Shown: positions 39,118-49,167, numbered from the stretch's first letter. The stretch is DNA of 64,000 nucleotides from Clostridiales bacterium (GCA_019423685.1 JAHZAY010000001.1:186001-250000), one strand, 5' to 3'. Numbers and translations: made by a program. The notes: generated by a model not told the origin, from the sequence alone.

Positions 39118-39261
39118 TTATTTTGCGTGCTCGCACTTCTGGTTTGCAACGGTGCAGGAAGTCTTGCAAGCAGACTGGCAAGAAGCCTGGCACTCGCCGC
39201 AGCCGCCTTTAGCAGCAGTTTCTTTAAGGTTCGCCTTATTTAAAGTTTTTACGTGTTTCAT
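39118..39261 (-). CDS. scfA: SCIFF (six cysteines in forty-five) ribosomal peptide precursor
   Basis: 47 residues beginning MKHVKTLNKANLKETAAKGG, then cysteines at 21, 24, 28, 32, 36 and 43, ending CEHAK. This is the SCIFF family precursor; the leader is residues 1-20 and the cysteines are the crosslink donors for ScfB. It lies immediately upstream of its maturase and has its own strong promoter about 50 bases upstream. AAAGGAA precedes the ATG. Confidence 0.96.
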   Translation of the reverse strand: MKHVKTLNKANLKETAAKGGCGECQASCQSACKTSCTVANQKCEHAK

Positions 39262-39308
39262 GCAACAACATTCCTTTCAAAAGTGGTGATTCTATTGTCT
39301 GTTGCTTT

Positions 39309-39337
39309 ATTATATCATATCTTTTCGATTCTTTCAA
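39309..39337 (-). promoter_or_regulatory. Promoter of scfA
   Basis: Minus-strand TTGAAA (39332-39337), a 17-base spacer and TATAAT (39309-39314). Confidence 0.82.
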
Positions 39338-39354
39338 GACCCTTCTTGGAATCT

Positions 39355-41048
<1,694 letters not shown>

Positions 41049-41052
<4 letters not shown>

Positions 41053-41732
41053 TGCTCTTTTTCCCCGCCTATTTTATAGCCGATGCCGCGCACCGTCTCG
41101 ATGTAGCTTCCTGCCGGGCCAAGCTTTTGGCGCAGCGTACGGATGTGCACATCCACCGTGCGGCTCTCGCCGTCAAATCCGTAACCCCAAATCTCGTCGA
41201 GCAGCTGCGCTCGGGTAAAGACGATTCCCTGGCGGGAGATGAGCAGGCTGAGCAGCTCAAACTCCTTCAAGGTGAGGACCACCTCTTTGCCGTCCACCTC
41301 CACCACGTGCTTGACGGGGTTGACATACAGGTTGCCCACCCGGTACTCCTCCATCTTGCCGTTGTCGCTTCCGCTGCGGCGCAGCAGGGCGCGGATGCGG
41401 GAGAGCAGCTCCATCATCCGAAACGGCTTTGGGATGTAGTCGTCAGCTCCGATATCCAATCCCCGCACGATGTCATACTCACTGCCCTTTGCCGTGAGCA
41501 TGATGATGGGCAGGCGCTTGGTGGCGGGAGCAGCGCGCAGCTTTTGCAAGATAGAAAAGCCGTCCTCTTCGGGCAGCATGATATCCAGCAGCACCAGAGA
41601 GGGCGTCTTTTCGCTCATCGCGGCCCAGAATTCGCTGGGGGCTGCAAAACCCTGCGCCTCCATATTCTGGCCGTTGAGCGTGTAAATCAGAAGTTCGCGG
41701 ATACTTTCGTCATCTTCCAGGACATAAATCAT
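41049..41732 (-). CDS. phoB: Phosphate response regulator PhoB/PhoP
   Basis: 227 residues. Receiver domain with the acidic pair (EDDES), phospho-acceptor D50 in LLDIMLP and lysine in LTAKGSEYD; C-terminal OmpR-type winged helix (about 130-227) ending in TVDVHIRTLRQKLG and VRGIGYKI. GAGGTGA lies 8 bases before the ATG at 41732; a GTG four codons earlier is less likely. Expected to bind the Pho-box-like repeats before pstS. Confidence 0.93.
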
Positions 41733-41759
41733 CGCTTCTATCACCTCATGGTTATTGTA

Positions 41760-42422
41760 TCATACTTCCTGGTGATGTTCACTACTTTTATGTACCCCTG
41801 TAATGGAATATTCCACCCATTCGGCGACATTGACAGCGTGGTCCCCGATGCGTTCAAAGTATTTGGCGATCATCAACAAGTCCAAAATCGATTCCGGCGT
41901 GCCCTCATCGTTCTTTAGGCTCTGTGCCAACTCGTTGCGCACCTTGGTAAACAGCTGGTCCACCTTGTCGTCATCCTGGGTGACCTTCTGGGCCAGTTTC
42001 AGGTCCGCCTGGACAAACGCCTCCACGCTTTCGGTCACCATCGACACGGCGGCGCGCGCCATATTGGTGATGTGCACCTTGCCCTGGGCGACGGTGTCCT
42101 TGACATAGTCGACCATCTCTGCGATGTCCGCAGCCTGGTCGCCGATGCGCTCCATATCGGAGATCATCTTGAGTGCCGCCGAGATGACCCGCAGGTCGGT
42201 GGCAACTGGCTGCTGTTGCAGCAGCATGCGCATGCAGCGGGATTCGATGTCGTGTTCCATCTGGTCAATGTCATTTTCCAGCGAAAAAACGCGGCTTGCA
42301 TCCACCTTTTCGTTGCTCTCGAGCGCTTTGGCGGCGATCGAAATGGATTCCTCGCACAGGCTTCCCATGCGGATCAATTCAATATTCAGCTGGCGCAGCT
42401 GTTCATCAAATCTTGTTCTCAT
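41760..42422 (-). CDS. phoU: Phosphate signalling protein PhoU
   Basis: 220 residues, helical, with two PhoU repeats, each carrying the acidic metal-binding pattern (ENDIDQMEHDIE and MERIGDQAADIAEM in the first; DDKVDQLFTKVRNEL and FERIGDHAVNVAEWVEY in the second). PhoU links the Pst transporter to PhoR and keeps the regulon off when phosphate is plentiful. It lies 5 bases after pstB. Confidence 0.96.
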   Translation of the reverse strand: MRTRFDEQLRQLNIELIRMGSLCEESISIAAKALESNEKVDASRVFSLENDIDQMEHDIESRCMRMLLQQQPVATDLRVISAALKMISDMERIGDQAADIAEMVDYVKDTVAQGKVHITNMARAAVSMVTESVEAFVQADLKLAQKVTQDDDKVDQLFTKVRNELAQSLKNDEGTPESILDLLMIAKYFERIGDHAVNVAEWVEYSITGVHKSSEHHQEV

Positions 42423-42427
42423 GACGA

Positions 42428-43183
42428 TTAACCAAACCTTCCTGTAATGTAATCTTCGGTGCGTTTATCCTTTGGCATCGAGAAAATCTGTTCCGTCTGA
42501 CCGTACTCGATCATCTTGCCCAGCAGGAAGAACGCGGTCCGGTCGGAAATTCTGGCCGCCTGCTGCATATTGTGGGTAACCATGATGATGGTGTATTCTT
42601 TCTTCAGCTCCGCTGCAAGCTCCTCAATCTTAGAGGTGGAGATCGGGTCCAGCGCGCTGGTCGGCTCATCCATCAGCAGCACCTTTGGCTCGACGGCCAG
42701 GGCGCGGGCGATGCACAGTCTCTGCTGCTGGCCGCCGGAAAGGCCCAGAGCGCTCTTGTTCAGGCGATCCTTGACCTCGTCCCAGATTGCGGCGCCCTTG
42801 AGGGATTTCTCGACGATCTCATCGAGTTTTACCTTCGAGCGGATGCCCTGCAGCTTTGGTCCGTAGGAGATGTTGTCGTAGATGGACATCGGGAATGGGT
42901 TTGGTTTTTGGAACACCATGCCGATCTCTTTTCTCAACCAGGTGGTGTCGACCTGCGGGGAATAGATGTCCTGTCCCTCGTAGAGCACTTTGCCCTCGAT
43001 GCGCACACCATCAACCAGGTCGTTCATGCGGTTGAGCGTCTTTAAAAAGGTGGATTTGCCGCAGCCGGAAGGGCCGATGAACGCGGTGATCTCGTGTTCC
43101 GGCAGCTCCATGCTGACATCAAAAAGCGCCTGATTTGCGCCGTACCAGAGGTTTAACCCCTGAACCGATATGATAGTAGACAT
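42428..43183 (-). CDS. pstB: Phosphate ABC transporter ATPase PstB
   Basis: 251 residues. Walker A GPSGCGKSTFLK, PstB-typical LNRMNDL after it, signature LSGGQQQRLCIARAL and Walker B VLLMDEPTSALDP. Drives phosphate import through PstCA. The frame opens 14 codons earlier, but MSTIISVQGL at 43183 with GGTGG before it is the normal start. Confidence 0.96.
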   Translation of the reverse strand: MSTIISVQGLNLWYGANQALFDVSMELPEHEITAFIGPSGCGKSTFLKTLNRMNDLVDGVRIEGKVLYEGQDIYSPQVDTTWLRKEIGMVFQKPNPFPMSIYDNISYGPKLQGIRSKVKLDEIVEKSLKGAAIWDEVKDRLNKSALGLSGGQQQRLCIARALAVEPKVLLMDEPTSALDPISTSKIEELAAELKKEYTIIMVTHNMQQAARISDRTAFFLLGKMIEYGQTEQIFSMPKDKRTEDYITGRFG

Positions 43184-43238
43184 TCTGTCCACCATGCCTT
43201 TCTTATAAAATCCAATTTCTTGCACTGCTTATAGGCAG

Positions 43239-44087
43239 TTATACTTTTTTGAGCTTTTTGGCTGCAAAGTTTGCCGCAAAGTTGATGAGGAAGGTGAGGA
43301 TCATCAGGATGGTTGCGATGGCGAAGGCAACTGCCGTCTCGCCGCGCTCGCTGGCGTACACATACAAAGAGACGGTGAGGGTTGCCGAGGAGGACTGCAG
43401 CGACTTGACAAAGCCGTTGAGCACCAGTCCAAATCCAGCGGTAAACAGCAGCGCTGCGGACTCGCCGACGATGCGTCCGATGGCCAGGATGCAGCCGGTG
43501 ACGATGCCGTCGATGGCGTTTGGCAGCACCACGGTGCGGATCATGTGCCACTTGCCGGCGCCCAGACCCAGTGCGCCTTCCCGATAGGACTGCGGCACCG
43601 TCTTTAAGCTCTCCTGTGTGGTGCGCACGATGGTCGGCAGGATCATCACAACCAGCGTCAAGCCGCCGGCGAGGATGCCCTGCTTGAGTCCCAGGAACTG
43701 GATAAAGAACAGCATGCCGACCAGGCCGAAGATGATCGACGGGATGCCGGTGAGGATCTCGGTTGCAAGCTCAATGACGGCGACCAATTTGCGGTTTTTG
43801 GCGTACTCGGTCAGATAGATGGCTGCGCCGACGCCCAGCGGCAGCACAATCACCATCGAAACCAAGATGATGTACAGGGTATTGAGGATATTCGGAAGGA
43901 TGCCGATGGTGTCGTTGCGGTAGCTGCTCTGGGTAGTCAGAAGCTCCCAGCTGATGTTGCCAAGGCCCCGGTAGAAGATGTAGCCGATCAAAAAGATCAG
44001 CAGCGCGCAGGTGATGGCGGCGCACAGGTACATCAAAAATTTTAAGGTGTTGTCATAGACCTTCCGACGAAAATCGAGTTCCTTCAT
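43239..44087 (-). CDS. pstA: Phosphate ABC transporter permease PstA
   Basis: 282 residues with six membrane segments and the permease EAA-type loop (SLKTVPQSYREGALGLGAGKWH) that docks on PstB. It pairs with PstC to form the phosphate channel. Ends 4 bases after pstC begins the operon order pstS-pstC-pstA-pstB. Confidence 0.95.
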   Translation of the reverse strand: MKELDFRRKVYDNTLKFLMYLCAAITCALLIFLIGYIFYRGLGNISWELLTTQSSYRNDTIGILPNILNTLYIILVSMVIVLPLGVGAAIYLTEYAKNRKLVAVIELATEILTGIPSIIFGLVGMLFFIQFLGLKQGILAGGLTLVVMILPTIVRTTQESLKTVPQSYREGALGLGAGKWHMIRTVVLPNAIDGIVTGCILAIGRIVGESAALLFTAGFGLVLNGFVKSLQSSSATLTVSLYVYASERGETAVAFAIATILMILTFLINFAANFAAKKLKKV

Positions 44088-44090
44088 CGA

Positions 44091-45059
44091 TTAGGCACCT
44101 TCCTTTTTATTCTTGATAAAGACGTTGAGGATGACATTGATCAGCATGATGAACAAAAACAGCACCAGGCCGATCGAAAACAGGGCATTTCTTTGCAGAG
44201 AGCCCGCCGATGCATAGGACATTTCGGAGGCGATGGCGGTGGTCAGGAAACGCACCGAGGTCAGCAGGCCAGGCATATTGGCGACGTTGCCCGAAACCAT
44301 GATGATCGCCATGGCCTCGCCGATTGCGCGGCCGACGCCCAGGACGATCGCCGTGGCGACACCACTTCTGGCAGCCGGGAGGCTGACCTTAAAGATGGTT
44401 TCGATCTTGGTGGCGCCCAGTGCAAGGGAGGCCTCCTCATATTCCTTGGGGACCGCATTGAGCGCGCTCTCCGAGACGTTGATGATGGAGGGCAGGATCA
44501 TGATGGCCAGGACGACGATGGCGGCCAGCAGCGTGGCGCCGGACGGGATTTGAAAGATATTCTGGATTGCCGGAACCAGCACGATCATGCCGACCAGGCC
44601 ATAGACGACCGACGGGATGCCGGCCAGCAGCTCTACCGCAGTATGGACAACCTTCGCGATCTTTGGCGGCGCGCATTTGGAGAGGTAAACCGCTGTCAGC
44701 AGACCGACCGGCACACCGATCAGCACTGCTCCGGCAGTACCGTAGATCGACGTCAGGATAAACGGAAGGATTCCATAGGACGGATTTGTATTGTTGGTTG
44801 GAGCCCAGGTCTCCCCAAACAGGAAGTCCCAAAGGCCGATCTCTCTGATTGCCGGGATGCCGGAGATAATCAGGTAGATGCTGATCAAAAGTACAAACGC
44901 GACGGCAACTACGCCACATAAGAGGAAGATGGCGTGCATCGCCATCTCCATTGCTTCTCTTATGTTTTTATACTTTTGACCACCGTTTCGGGAAGCGCGC
45001 ATCTCGCTTTCTGCTTTTACAGCTTTATAAGGGACATTTGCTACTTTCTGGTCTTGCAT
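44091..45059 (-). CDS. pstC: Phosphate ABC transporter permease PstC
   Basis: 322 residues with six membrane segments; the EAA-type loop is ALNAVPKEYEEASLALGATK. The N terminus has about 35 extra polar residues before the first membrane segment. GAGGAG lies 7 bases before the ATG at 45059; an ATG two codons earlier is too close. Partner of PstA. Confidence 0.95.
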   Translation of the reverse strand: MQDQKVANVPYKAVKAESEMRASRNGGQKYKNIREAMEMAMHAIFLLCGVVAVAFVLLISIYLIISGIPAIREIGLWDFLFGETWAPTNNTNPSYGILPFILTSIYGTAGAVLIGVPVGLLTAVYLSKCAPPKIAKVVHTAVELLAGIPSVVYGLVGMIVLVPAIQNIFQIPSGATLLAAIVVLAIMILPSIINVSESALNAVPKEYEEASLALGATKIETIFKVSLPAARSGVATAIVLGVGRAIGEAMAIIMVSGNVANMPGLLTSVRFLTTAIASEMSYASAGSLQRNALFSIGLVLFLFIMLINVILNVFIKNKKEGA

Positions 45060-45112
45060 AATCATGCTCCTCAGTATCAGGTGGTCAGTGCTTTATCTTT
45101 GTGTTTATGTGC

Positions 45113-46027
45113 TTAGTCCGCTACCGGAACTGCGCCAGCCTCGGTGATCAGCTCATTGGCATCGGAGGAAGTTGCGAAATCCAGGAATGCCTGTGCAGCA
45201 TCGCTGAGCTCGGTTGCGCTGTTGGTTACCATGACGAATGGTCTCTGGATCTCATAGCTGCCGTTCTGGACATTCTCCTCGGTGCAAGCTACGCCGCCGA
45301 CGGTGATGGCTTTGATGCCGTCCTGGCCTTCTACTGCGGACAGAGATGCATAACCGATTGCGCTTGGGTTGCCCTTGACTGCCTCAATGACAGCGCCGGT
45401 GGAGGTCAGCTCCTGGGACAGTACGCAGGTGTCCTCTGTGCCGGTGATCGACTCGAAGCCATCTCTTGTGCCGGAACCCGCCTCACGGCCGATGCAAGCA
45501 ACTGCTCCCGCATTGCCGCCAACCTCGCTCCAGTCGGTAACTGCGCCGGTGAACAGCTGTGCGATCTGATCTACGCTCAGGTCCTCAACAGGGTTTTCTG
45601 CGTTTACGATGATTGCGATGCCGTCCAGTGCAACGGTGGTGCTGTTCAGGCCGGAAGCGGTCTCATCGTCGGTCAGCGCTCTGGAAGAAAGGCCGATGTC
45701 GCAGGAGCCGTTGGATGCGGACTCGATGCCGGTACCGGAACCGGTTGGATCATATGTAACGGTGACATCCGGGTTATCTGCCATGAACTGTTCAGACAGG
45801 ATGCCGATGACGCTCTCCATCGAGGTGGAACCGTTGGTGGAAACGCTGCCGGACAGGGTGGACTCGGTTTCCTCGCTCTTCTGCTCGGAAGATTCTGCGG
45901 TGGTGGACTCGGTGGTGTTGGACTCGGTGCTGGCGGTGCTCTCCTCAGAGGTGCTGGAGCTGCAGGCTGCCATGCTCATAACCATCATTGCTGCAAGTAC
46001 AGATGCCAATAATTTCTTGTAAATCAT
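45113..46027 (-). CDS. pstS: Phosphate-binding lipoprotein PstS
   Basis: 304 residues. Signal peptide with lipobox MSMAAC, a Ser/Thr/Glu-rich linker (about 25-65), then the phosphate-binding fold: GSTSMESVIG, DPTGSGTGIESASNGSCDIGLSSRAL and GREAGSGTRDGFE, the phosphate-contacting loops of PstS. Binds phosphate outside the membrane and delivers it to PstCA. The ATG at 46027 has AAGGAG 9 bases before it; a TTG two codons earlier is too close. Preceded by repeated leader and Pho-box-like sites. Confidence 0.95.
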   Translation of the reverse strand: MIYKKLLASVLAAMMVMSMAACSSSTSEESTASTESNTTESTTAESSEQKSEETESTLSGSVSTNGSTSMESVIGILSEQFMADNPDVTVTYDPTGSGTGIESASNGSCDIGLSSRALTDDETASGLNSTTVALDGIAIIVNAENPVEDLSVDQIAQLFTGAVTDWSEVGGNAGAVACIGREAGSGTRDGFESITGTEDTCVLSQELTSTGAVIEAVKGNPSAIGYASLSAVEGQDGIKAITVGGVACTEENVQNGSYEIQRPFVMVTNSATELSDAAQAFLDFATSSDANELITEAGAVPVAD

Positions 46028-46044
46028 TTTCAAAATCTCCTTAC

Positions 46045-46095
46045 TTACCTGTGATTTTCTTCTTTGTCTCAGGTTACCTGTGATTTTCTTCTTTG
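46045..46095 (-). repeat. Tandem 22-base repeat in the pstS leader
   Basis: TTACCTGTGATTTTCTTCTT plus TG occurs at 46045-46066 and again at 46074-46095, identical, 29 bases apart. Both copies lie between the predicted start site and the pstS ribosome binding site, so they are transcribed. Confidence 0.9.
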
Positions 46096-46112
46096 CCTCT
46101 CAGGCTGTCTTT

Positions 46113-46168
46113 AGTATACGGGATGTGCGTAAAATCTAAAATCCATCTTCTGTTAAAGCTAAGTAAAA
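46113..46168 (-). promoter_or_regulatory. PhoB-dependent-type promoter of pstS
   Basis: A -10 TATACT (minus strand, 46113-46118) lacks a matching -35. Upstream, TTTTAC at 46129-46134, TTTAAC at 46152-46157 and TTTTAC at 46163-46168 are spaced by 23 and 11 bases, the helical phasing of PhoP/PhoB box repeats. This fits an activator-dependent promoter induced by phosphate lack. Confidence 0.55.
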
Positions 46169-46299
46169 TACATCCTTTTTCTTTGTACAACACTGGCAAG
46201 AAATTGAGGACAAAAACAGGCAAAATCACAACAGATTGGGAAAAATCCACCGTTTTGCAGCAAAAATACTAGTTTTTTTAACCGAAAACTTTTTAAAAT

Positions 46300-46348
46300 G
46301 GCGCATTTGAAAAAAGCAAAAAAGCGCCTTTTCAAATTGCTTTTTTCA
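46300..46348. other. Nested alternative hairpins in the pstS-patB gap
   Basis: A perfect 12-bp inverted repeat (TGAAAAAAGCAA at 46308-46319, TTGCTTTTTTCA at 46337-46348) overlaps a second one (GGCGC 46300-46304 with GCGCC 46324-46328) and a third (TTTGAAAA/TTTTCAAA). They exclude each other. T runs on both strands would allow termination either way. Between 46171 and 46299 I see nothing else. Confidence 0.6.
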
Positions 46349-46549
46349 GATCGGTTTGCGCGATGCGATTGCGCATCTGCCCCTTTGCCAATAAAAGTGC
46401 GTTTAGGGTGAACAAACCGTATATAATAAAAGAAGACATCGCAAGGCGCCTCTTCATTTTTGGCTGTTGTACTGCTTTTGTATTGACAGATCCGATGGCT
46501 GCCTGCCTTTTTATAGACAGGATCTTTTTGGAGATTCGTTTTTCCTTCA

Positions 46550-46578
46550 TTGACATTTTTTGCCGAAAGGAATATACT
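46550..46578 (+). promoter_or_regulatory. Promoter of the PatB-type aminotransferase gene
   Basis: TTGACA (46550-46555), a 17-base spacer and TATACT (46573-46578), 48 bases before the ATG. Confidence 0.85.
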
Positions 46579-46625
46579 TTTTTATGTTAAGTATGCGGAT
46601 TTCCGCAAAACAGGAGGTCATAAAG

Positions 46626-47777
46626 ATGTATAATTTTGACAAACCTTATAACCGCAAAGGCACCAACTGTGTCAAATGGGACGTTTTCCAGGACGACCAG
46701 ATGCTGCCAATGTGGATCGCCGACATGGACTTTGAGGCTCCTGCCCCGATTTATGAAGCTTTTGAAAAACGTGCCTCTCATCACGTTTATGCCTACAGCC
46801 GCCTGAGCAACGAGTACTATCAGGCCGTCATCGACTTTATGCAGCGCCGCCACAACTTCCATGTAGAGAAGGATTGGATCGTATTTACTCCTGGCGTTGT
46901 TGTTGCGCTGACCCTGGGCGTACAGGCTACCACCGAGCCAAACGACGAGGTCATGATCCTCTCCCCTGTATACGGCCCATTCCGCGGCGCCACCACCGCT
47001 TGCGGCAGACAGCTGCTGGAAATTCCGCTGGTCAACACCGACGGCTACTACACCATCAACTTTGACGAGATGGAAAAACGCATCACTCCTAAGACCAAAG
47101 CCTTCATGCTTTGCAGCCCGCACAACCCGGTTGGCCGTGTTTGGAACAAAGAGGAGCTGGAAGGCATCGCCAACTTCTGCCTGAAACACAACCTCTACCT
47201 CATCGCCGATGAGATCCACAACGACCTGCTCTTCAAAGATCACATCGTCATGAACAACATCTCCGCAGAGCTTGCCGAGCGCACCATCCTGTGCACCGCT
47301 CCGAGCAAGACCTTCAACCTGGCCGGCCTGCAGGCTTCCAACATCATCATCAAGAACGAGGAGCTGCGCAACAAATTTAAGACCCTGCTGGGCAACCTGC
47401 ACATTGGCGGCAGCAACGCCTTTGTCAACGATGTAGTCATCGCTGCATACACCCAGTGCGACCAGTGGCTGGATGAGCTCAACGCCTACATCAAGGGCAA
47501 CATGGACTACCTGACCAAAGAGATCAACTCCATTGCCCCGCTGAAGATGTGGAATCCAGAAGGCACCTACCTTGCTTGGGTAGATTGCAGAGCACTGAAC
47601 AAGACCAACGATGAACTGAATTCCTTCTTCCGTGAAAAATGCCACCTTGCCTTCAACTCCGGCACAGCGTTCGGTCCAGAGGGCAACGGCTTTATCCGCA
47701 TCAACGTCGCCTGCCCACGCAGCTATGTGGAGGAAGCTGTCAAACGCATCCGCGAGAACATCGACAGCATCCGCTAG
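46626..47777 (+). CDS. PatB/MalY-family PLP-dependent C-S lyase or aminotransferase
   Basis: 383 residues, fold type I. The N terminus (MLPMWIADMDF) and ADEIHNDL are typical of MalY/PatB proteins; the PLP lysine is K228 in SKTFNLAGLQAS; the substrate-carboxylate arginine is in GFIRINVACP. Such enzymes usually cleave cystathionine or cysteine conjugates (beta-lyase); a true aminotransferase role is possible. AGGAGGT stands 8 bases before the ATG. Monocistronic, with its own promoter and terminator. Codon use is strongly biased to a few codons, which suggests high expression. Confidence 0.9.
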   Translation: MYNFDKPYNRKGTNCVKWDVFQDDQMLPMWIADMDFEAPAPIYEAFEKRASHHVYAYSRLSNEYYQAVIDFMQRRHNFHVEKDWIVFTPGVVVALTLGVQATTEPNDEVMILSPVYGPFRGATTACGRQLLEIPLVNTDGYYTINFDEMEKRITPKTKAFMLCSPHNPVGRVWNKEELEGIANFCLKHNLYLIADEIHNDLLFKDHIVMNNISAELAERTILCTAPSKTFNLAGLQASNIIIKNEELRNKFKTLLGNLHIGGSNAFVNDVVIAAYTQCDQWLDELNAYIKGNMDYLTKEINSIAPLKMWNPEGTYLAWVDCRALNKTNDELNSFFREKCHLAFNSGTAFGPEGNGFIRINVACPRSYVEEAVKRIRENIDSIR

Positions 47778-47808
47778 GCGTTTTCCTTACTGCGACAATA
47801 GACAACAA

Positions 47809-47845
47809 AAAGGTTCCGTCCGAGAATGGACGGAACCTTTTTTTA
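47809..47845. terminator. Terminator between patB-type gene and the cysteine-rich gene
   Basis: Perfect 11-bp stem (47811-47821 and 47828-47838) followed by seven T on plus; A run before it gives a T run on minus, so it can serve both converging genes. Confidence 0.9.
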
Positions 47846-47905
47846 CAGGAAGGAAAACGGTATTGTAGTAAGTACGCGCCGCCCTGCGGGGCGGCGCTGC
47901 CGTTT

Positions 47906-48268
47906 TTAGCGGCAGAAGCGGGTGGTACAGCGGATGCGGTGATATCCGCAGCCACAGCTATTGTCCGAATCGGAATCGGTGCAGCAATCCTGCTTGCAGC
48001 AATTGCAGGGGCAGGTCTTCTGTGGGCAGCAGGTGCAGCAGCAGGTGCAAGGATGGCAGCAGCACGGGCAGCAGCATGGGGTGCAGCTGTCCTGGCAGGT
48101 GCAGTCGTCGTCCTCCTCGGCCTCTTCCGAGAGGAAGACCGGTACACTGATGTAGTACGGATATTCCGGGTGAGCCAACTGGACGCGGTAGCCGGCTGGG
48201 AAGAAATCGGAGACCGAACAACTGGATGTGCTCTGCTGGGACTGGGTGTTAGAATTGCAACAACTCAT
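47906..48268 (-). CDS. Small cysteine-rich protein of unknown function
   Basis: 120 residues with 28 cysteines. The N-terminal half is ordinary: FFPAGYRVQLAHPEYPYYIS and VPVFLSEEAEEDDD. From about residue 56 cysteine dominates, with CCC and CC runs separated by P, H, T or K (for example TPCCCPCCCHPC and TCCCTCC), then CPCNCCKQDCC, DSDSDN and a CGCGYHRIRC end. No signal peptide. AGGAAGGAG stands before the ATG at 48268; an in-frame extension to 48421 has no ribosome binding site. Such spacing suits metal clusters or a cross-linked structural layer such as spore coat; neither is shown. No vegetative promoter is visible. Confidence 0.78.
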   Translation of the reverse strand: MSCCNSNTQSQQSTSSCSVSDFFPAGYRVQLAHPEYPYYISVPVFLSEEAEEDDDCTCQDSCTPCCCPCCCHPCTCCCTCCPQKTCPCNCCKQDCCTDSDSDNSCGCGYHRIRCTTRFCR

Positions 48269-48419
48269 AGAAAAAAACTCCTTCCTGTTTTGGTGGAGGG
48301 CTTTCCTCCACACCACCATCCTATGCCGCACCCCGGCAGGCGGTTCCAACAAAAGCAAAGGAGATCCGTCCGGCGCCTCCACCCCTTTGGGGAAGCGACG
48401 AGAGCCGCAGCGCCAAAAC

Positions 48420-48452
48420 AAAAGGGCACCGGAAGATTCCGGTGCCCTTTTG
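48420..48452 (-). terminator. Terminator of the soluble HAD gene
   Basis: 11-bp perfect stem (GGGCACCGGAA/TTCCGGTGCCC, 48424-48447) followed on minus by TTTTGTTTT. Confidence 0.85.
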
Positions 48453-48465
48453 GGAAAAAGCCAAA

Positions 48466-48939
48466 CTATTCGCGCAGGGTTGCGATCAGGCGATTTGGAG
48501 AGAGCAGCAGCTCAAGCGCCTGGCAGGGGTCATTGACCAGCACGTCTGCAAGCATCGCAGATTTGGTGAAGGCGCCTTCGCTGCCGATGACGGCGATCGA
48601 AAGCACGCTTGCCGGGAACACCTGGATGTCATTTTTGCCGTTGCCGATGCTGGCGGTGTTGGCGCAGCCCAGCTCCTGGCACAGGCAGCGTTTGTCGCGG
48701 GCGACGGTGTCACTGGCAAAGATTTTGACCTGTACCGGCAGATTTGCACACTCGGCGCTGACGGTGCCGTTGGTGTCTGCGGTGACCACATAGATCTCGA
48801 CGCCTGCATCGTGCAGCTTGTGCAGAAGCTCCGCTACACCCGGCAAAACCTTGCCATCCTTGGCGATGGTGCCGTTAAAGTCGAGGATCAGATTTTTGAT
48901 CGCAAGCTCTCCGAAGCCAGGAATTTGTGTTTTCAGCAT
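48466..48939 (-). CDS. Soluble P-type-ATPase-like HAD protein
   Basis: 157 residues. It resembles the isolated phosphorylation domain of P-type ATPases: PGFGELAIKNLILDFNGTIA with DFNGT in place of DKTGT, VVTADTNGT, and IGNGKNDIQV in place of GDGxND, ending SPNRLIATLR. Proteins of this kind (COG4087 type) are small cytosolic HAD phosphatases of unknown substrate. GAGGTG lies 7 bases before the ATG at 48939. Own promoter and terminator. It lies about 2 kb from the real copper P-type ATPase gene but is not in that operon. Confidence 0.85.
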   Translation of the reverse strand: MLKTQIPGFGELAIKNLILDFNGTIAKDGKVLPGVAELLHKLHDAGVEIYVVTADTNGTVSAECANLPVQVKIFASDTVARDKRCLCQELGCANTASIGNGKNDIQVFPASVLSIAVIGSEGAFTKSAMLADVLVNDPCQALELLLSPNRLIATLRE

Positions 48940-48992
48940 ATCAATGCACCTCTTTCTTTTTTCAGGCATAAGGATAACGCCTTCTAATAAAC

Positions 48993-49020
48993 AGTATACC
49001 ATCCTATCGGGGGATGTAAA
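48993..49020 (-). promoter_or_regulatory. Promoter of the soluble HAD gene
   Basis: Minus-strand TTTACA (49015-49020), a 16-base spacer and TATACT (48993-48998) with extended TGG. Confidence 0.7.
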
Positions 49021-49123
49021 ATTGATTTTTTCAATTTATTTGACAAAATACCCCTTCTTTCCTCTATAGTCTCTTTGCCGTCTGCGACCTTTATGAAAAA
49101 AAGGTAAAATTGTGGCGGCGCGC

Positions 49124-49152
49124 TTGACTTTTTGGTGGGATTATAGTATCCT
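49124..49152 (+). promoter_or_regulatory. Promoter of pyrB
   Basis: TTGACT (49124-49129), 17 bases, TATCCT (49147-49152). The transcript would start just before the PyrR-type leader. Confidence 0.65.
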
Positions 49153-49167
49153 AATGGGAGAAAAATT

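Noticed and set aside
46332..46556. 74-residue minus-strand ORF between pstS and the aminotransferase gene
   Set aside because: No ribosome binding site, its start lies on the -35 box of the aminotransferase promoter, its 3' end lies in the nested hairpins, and no family is recognised.
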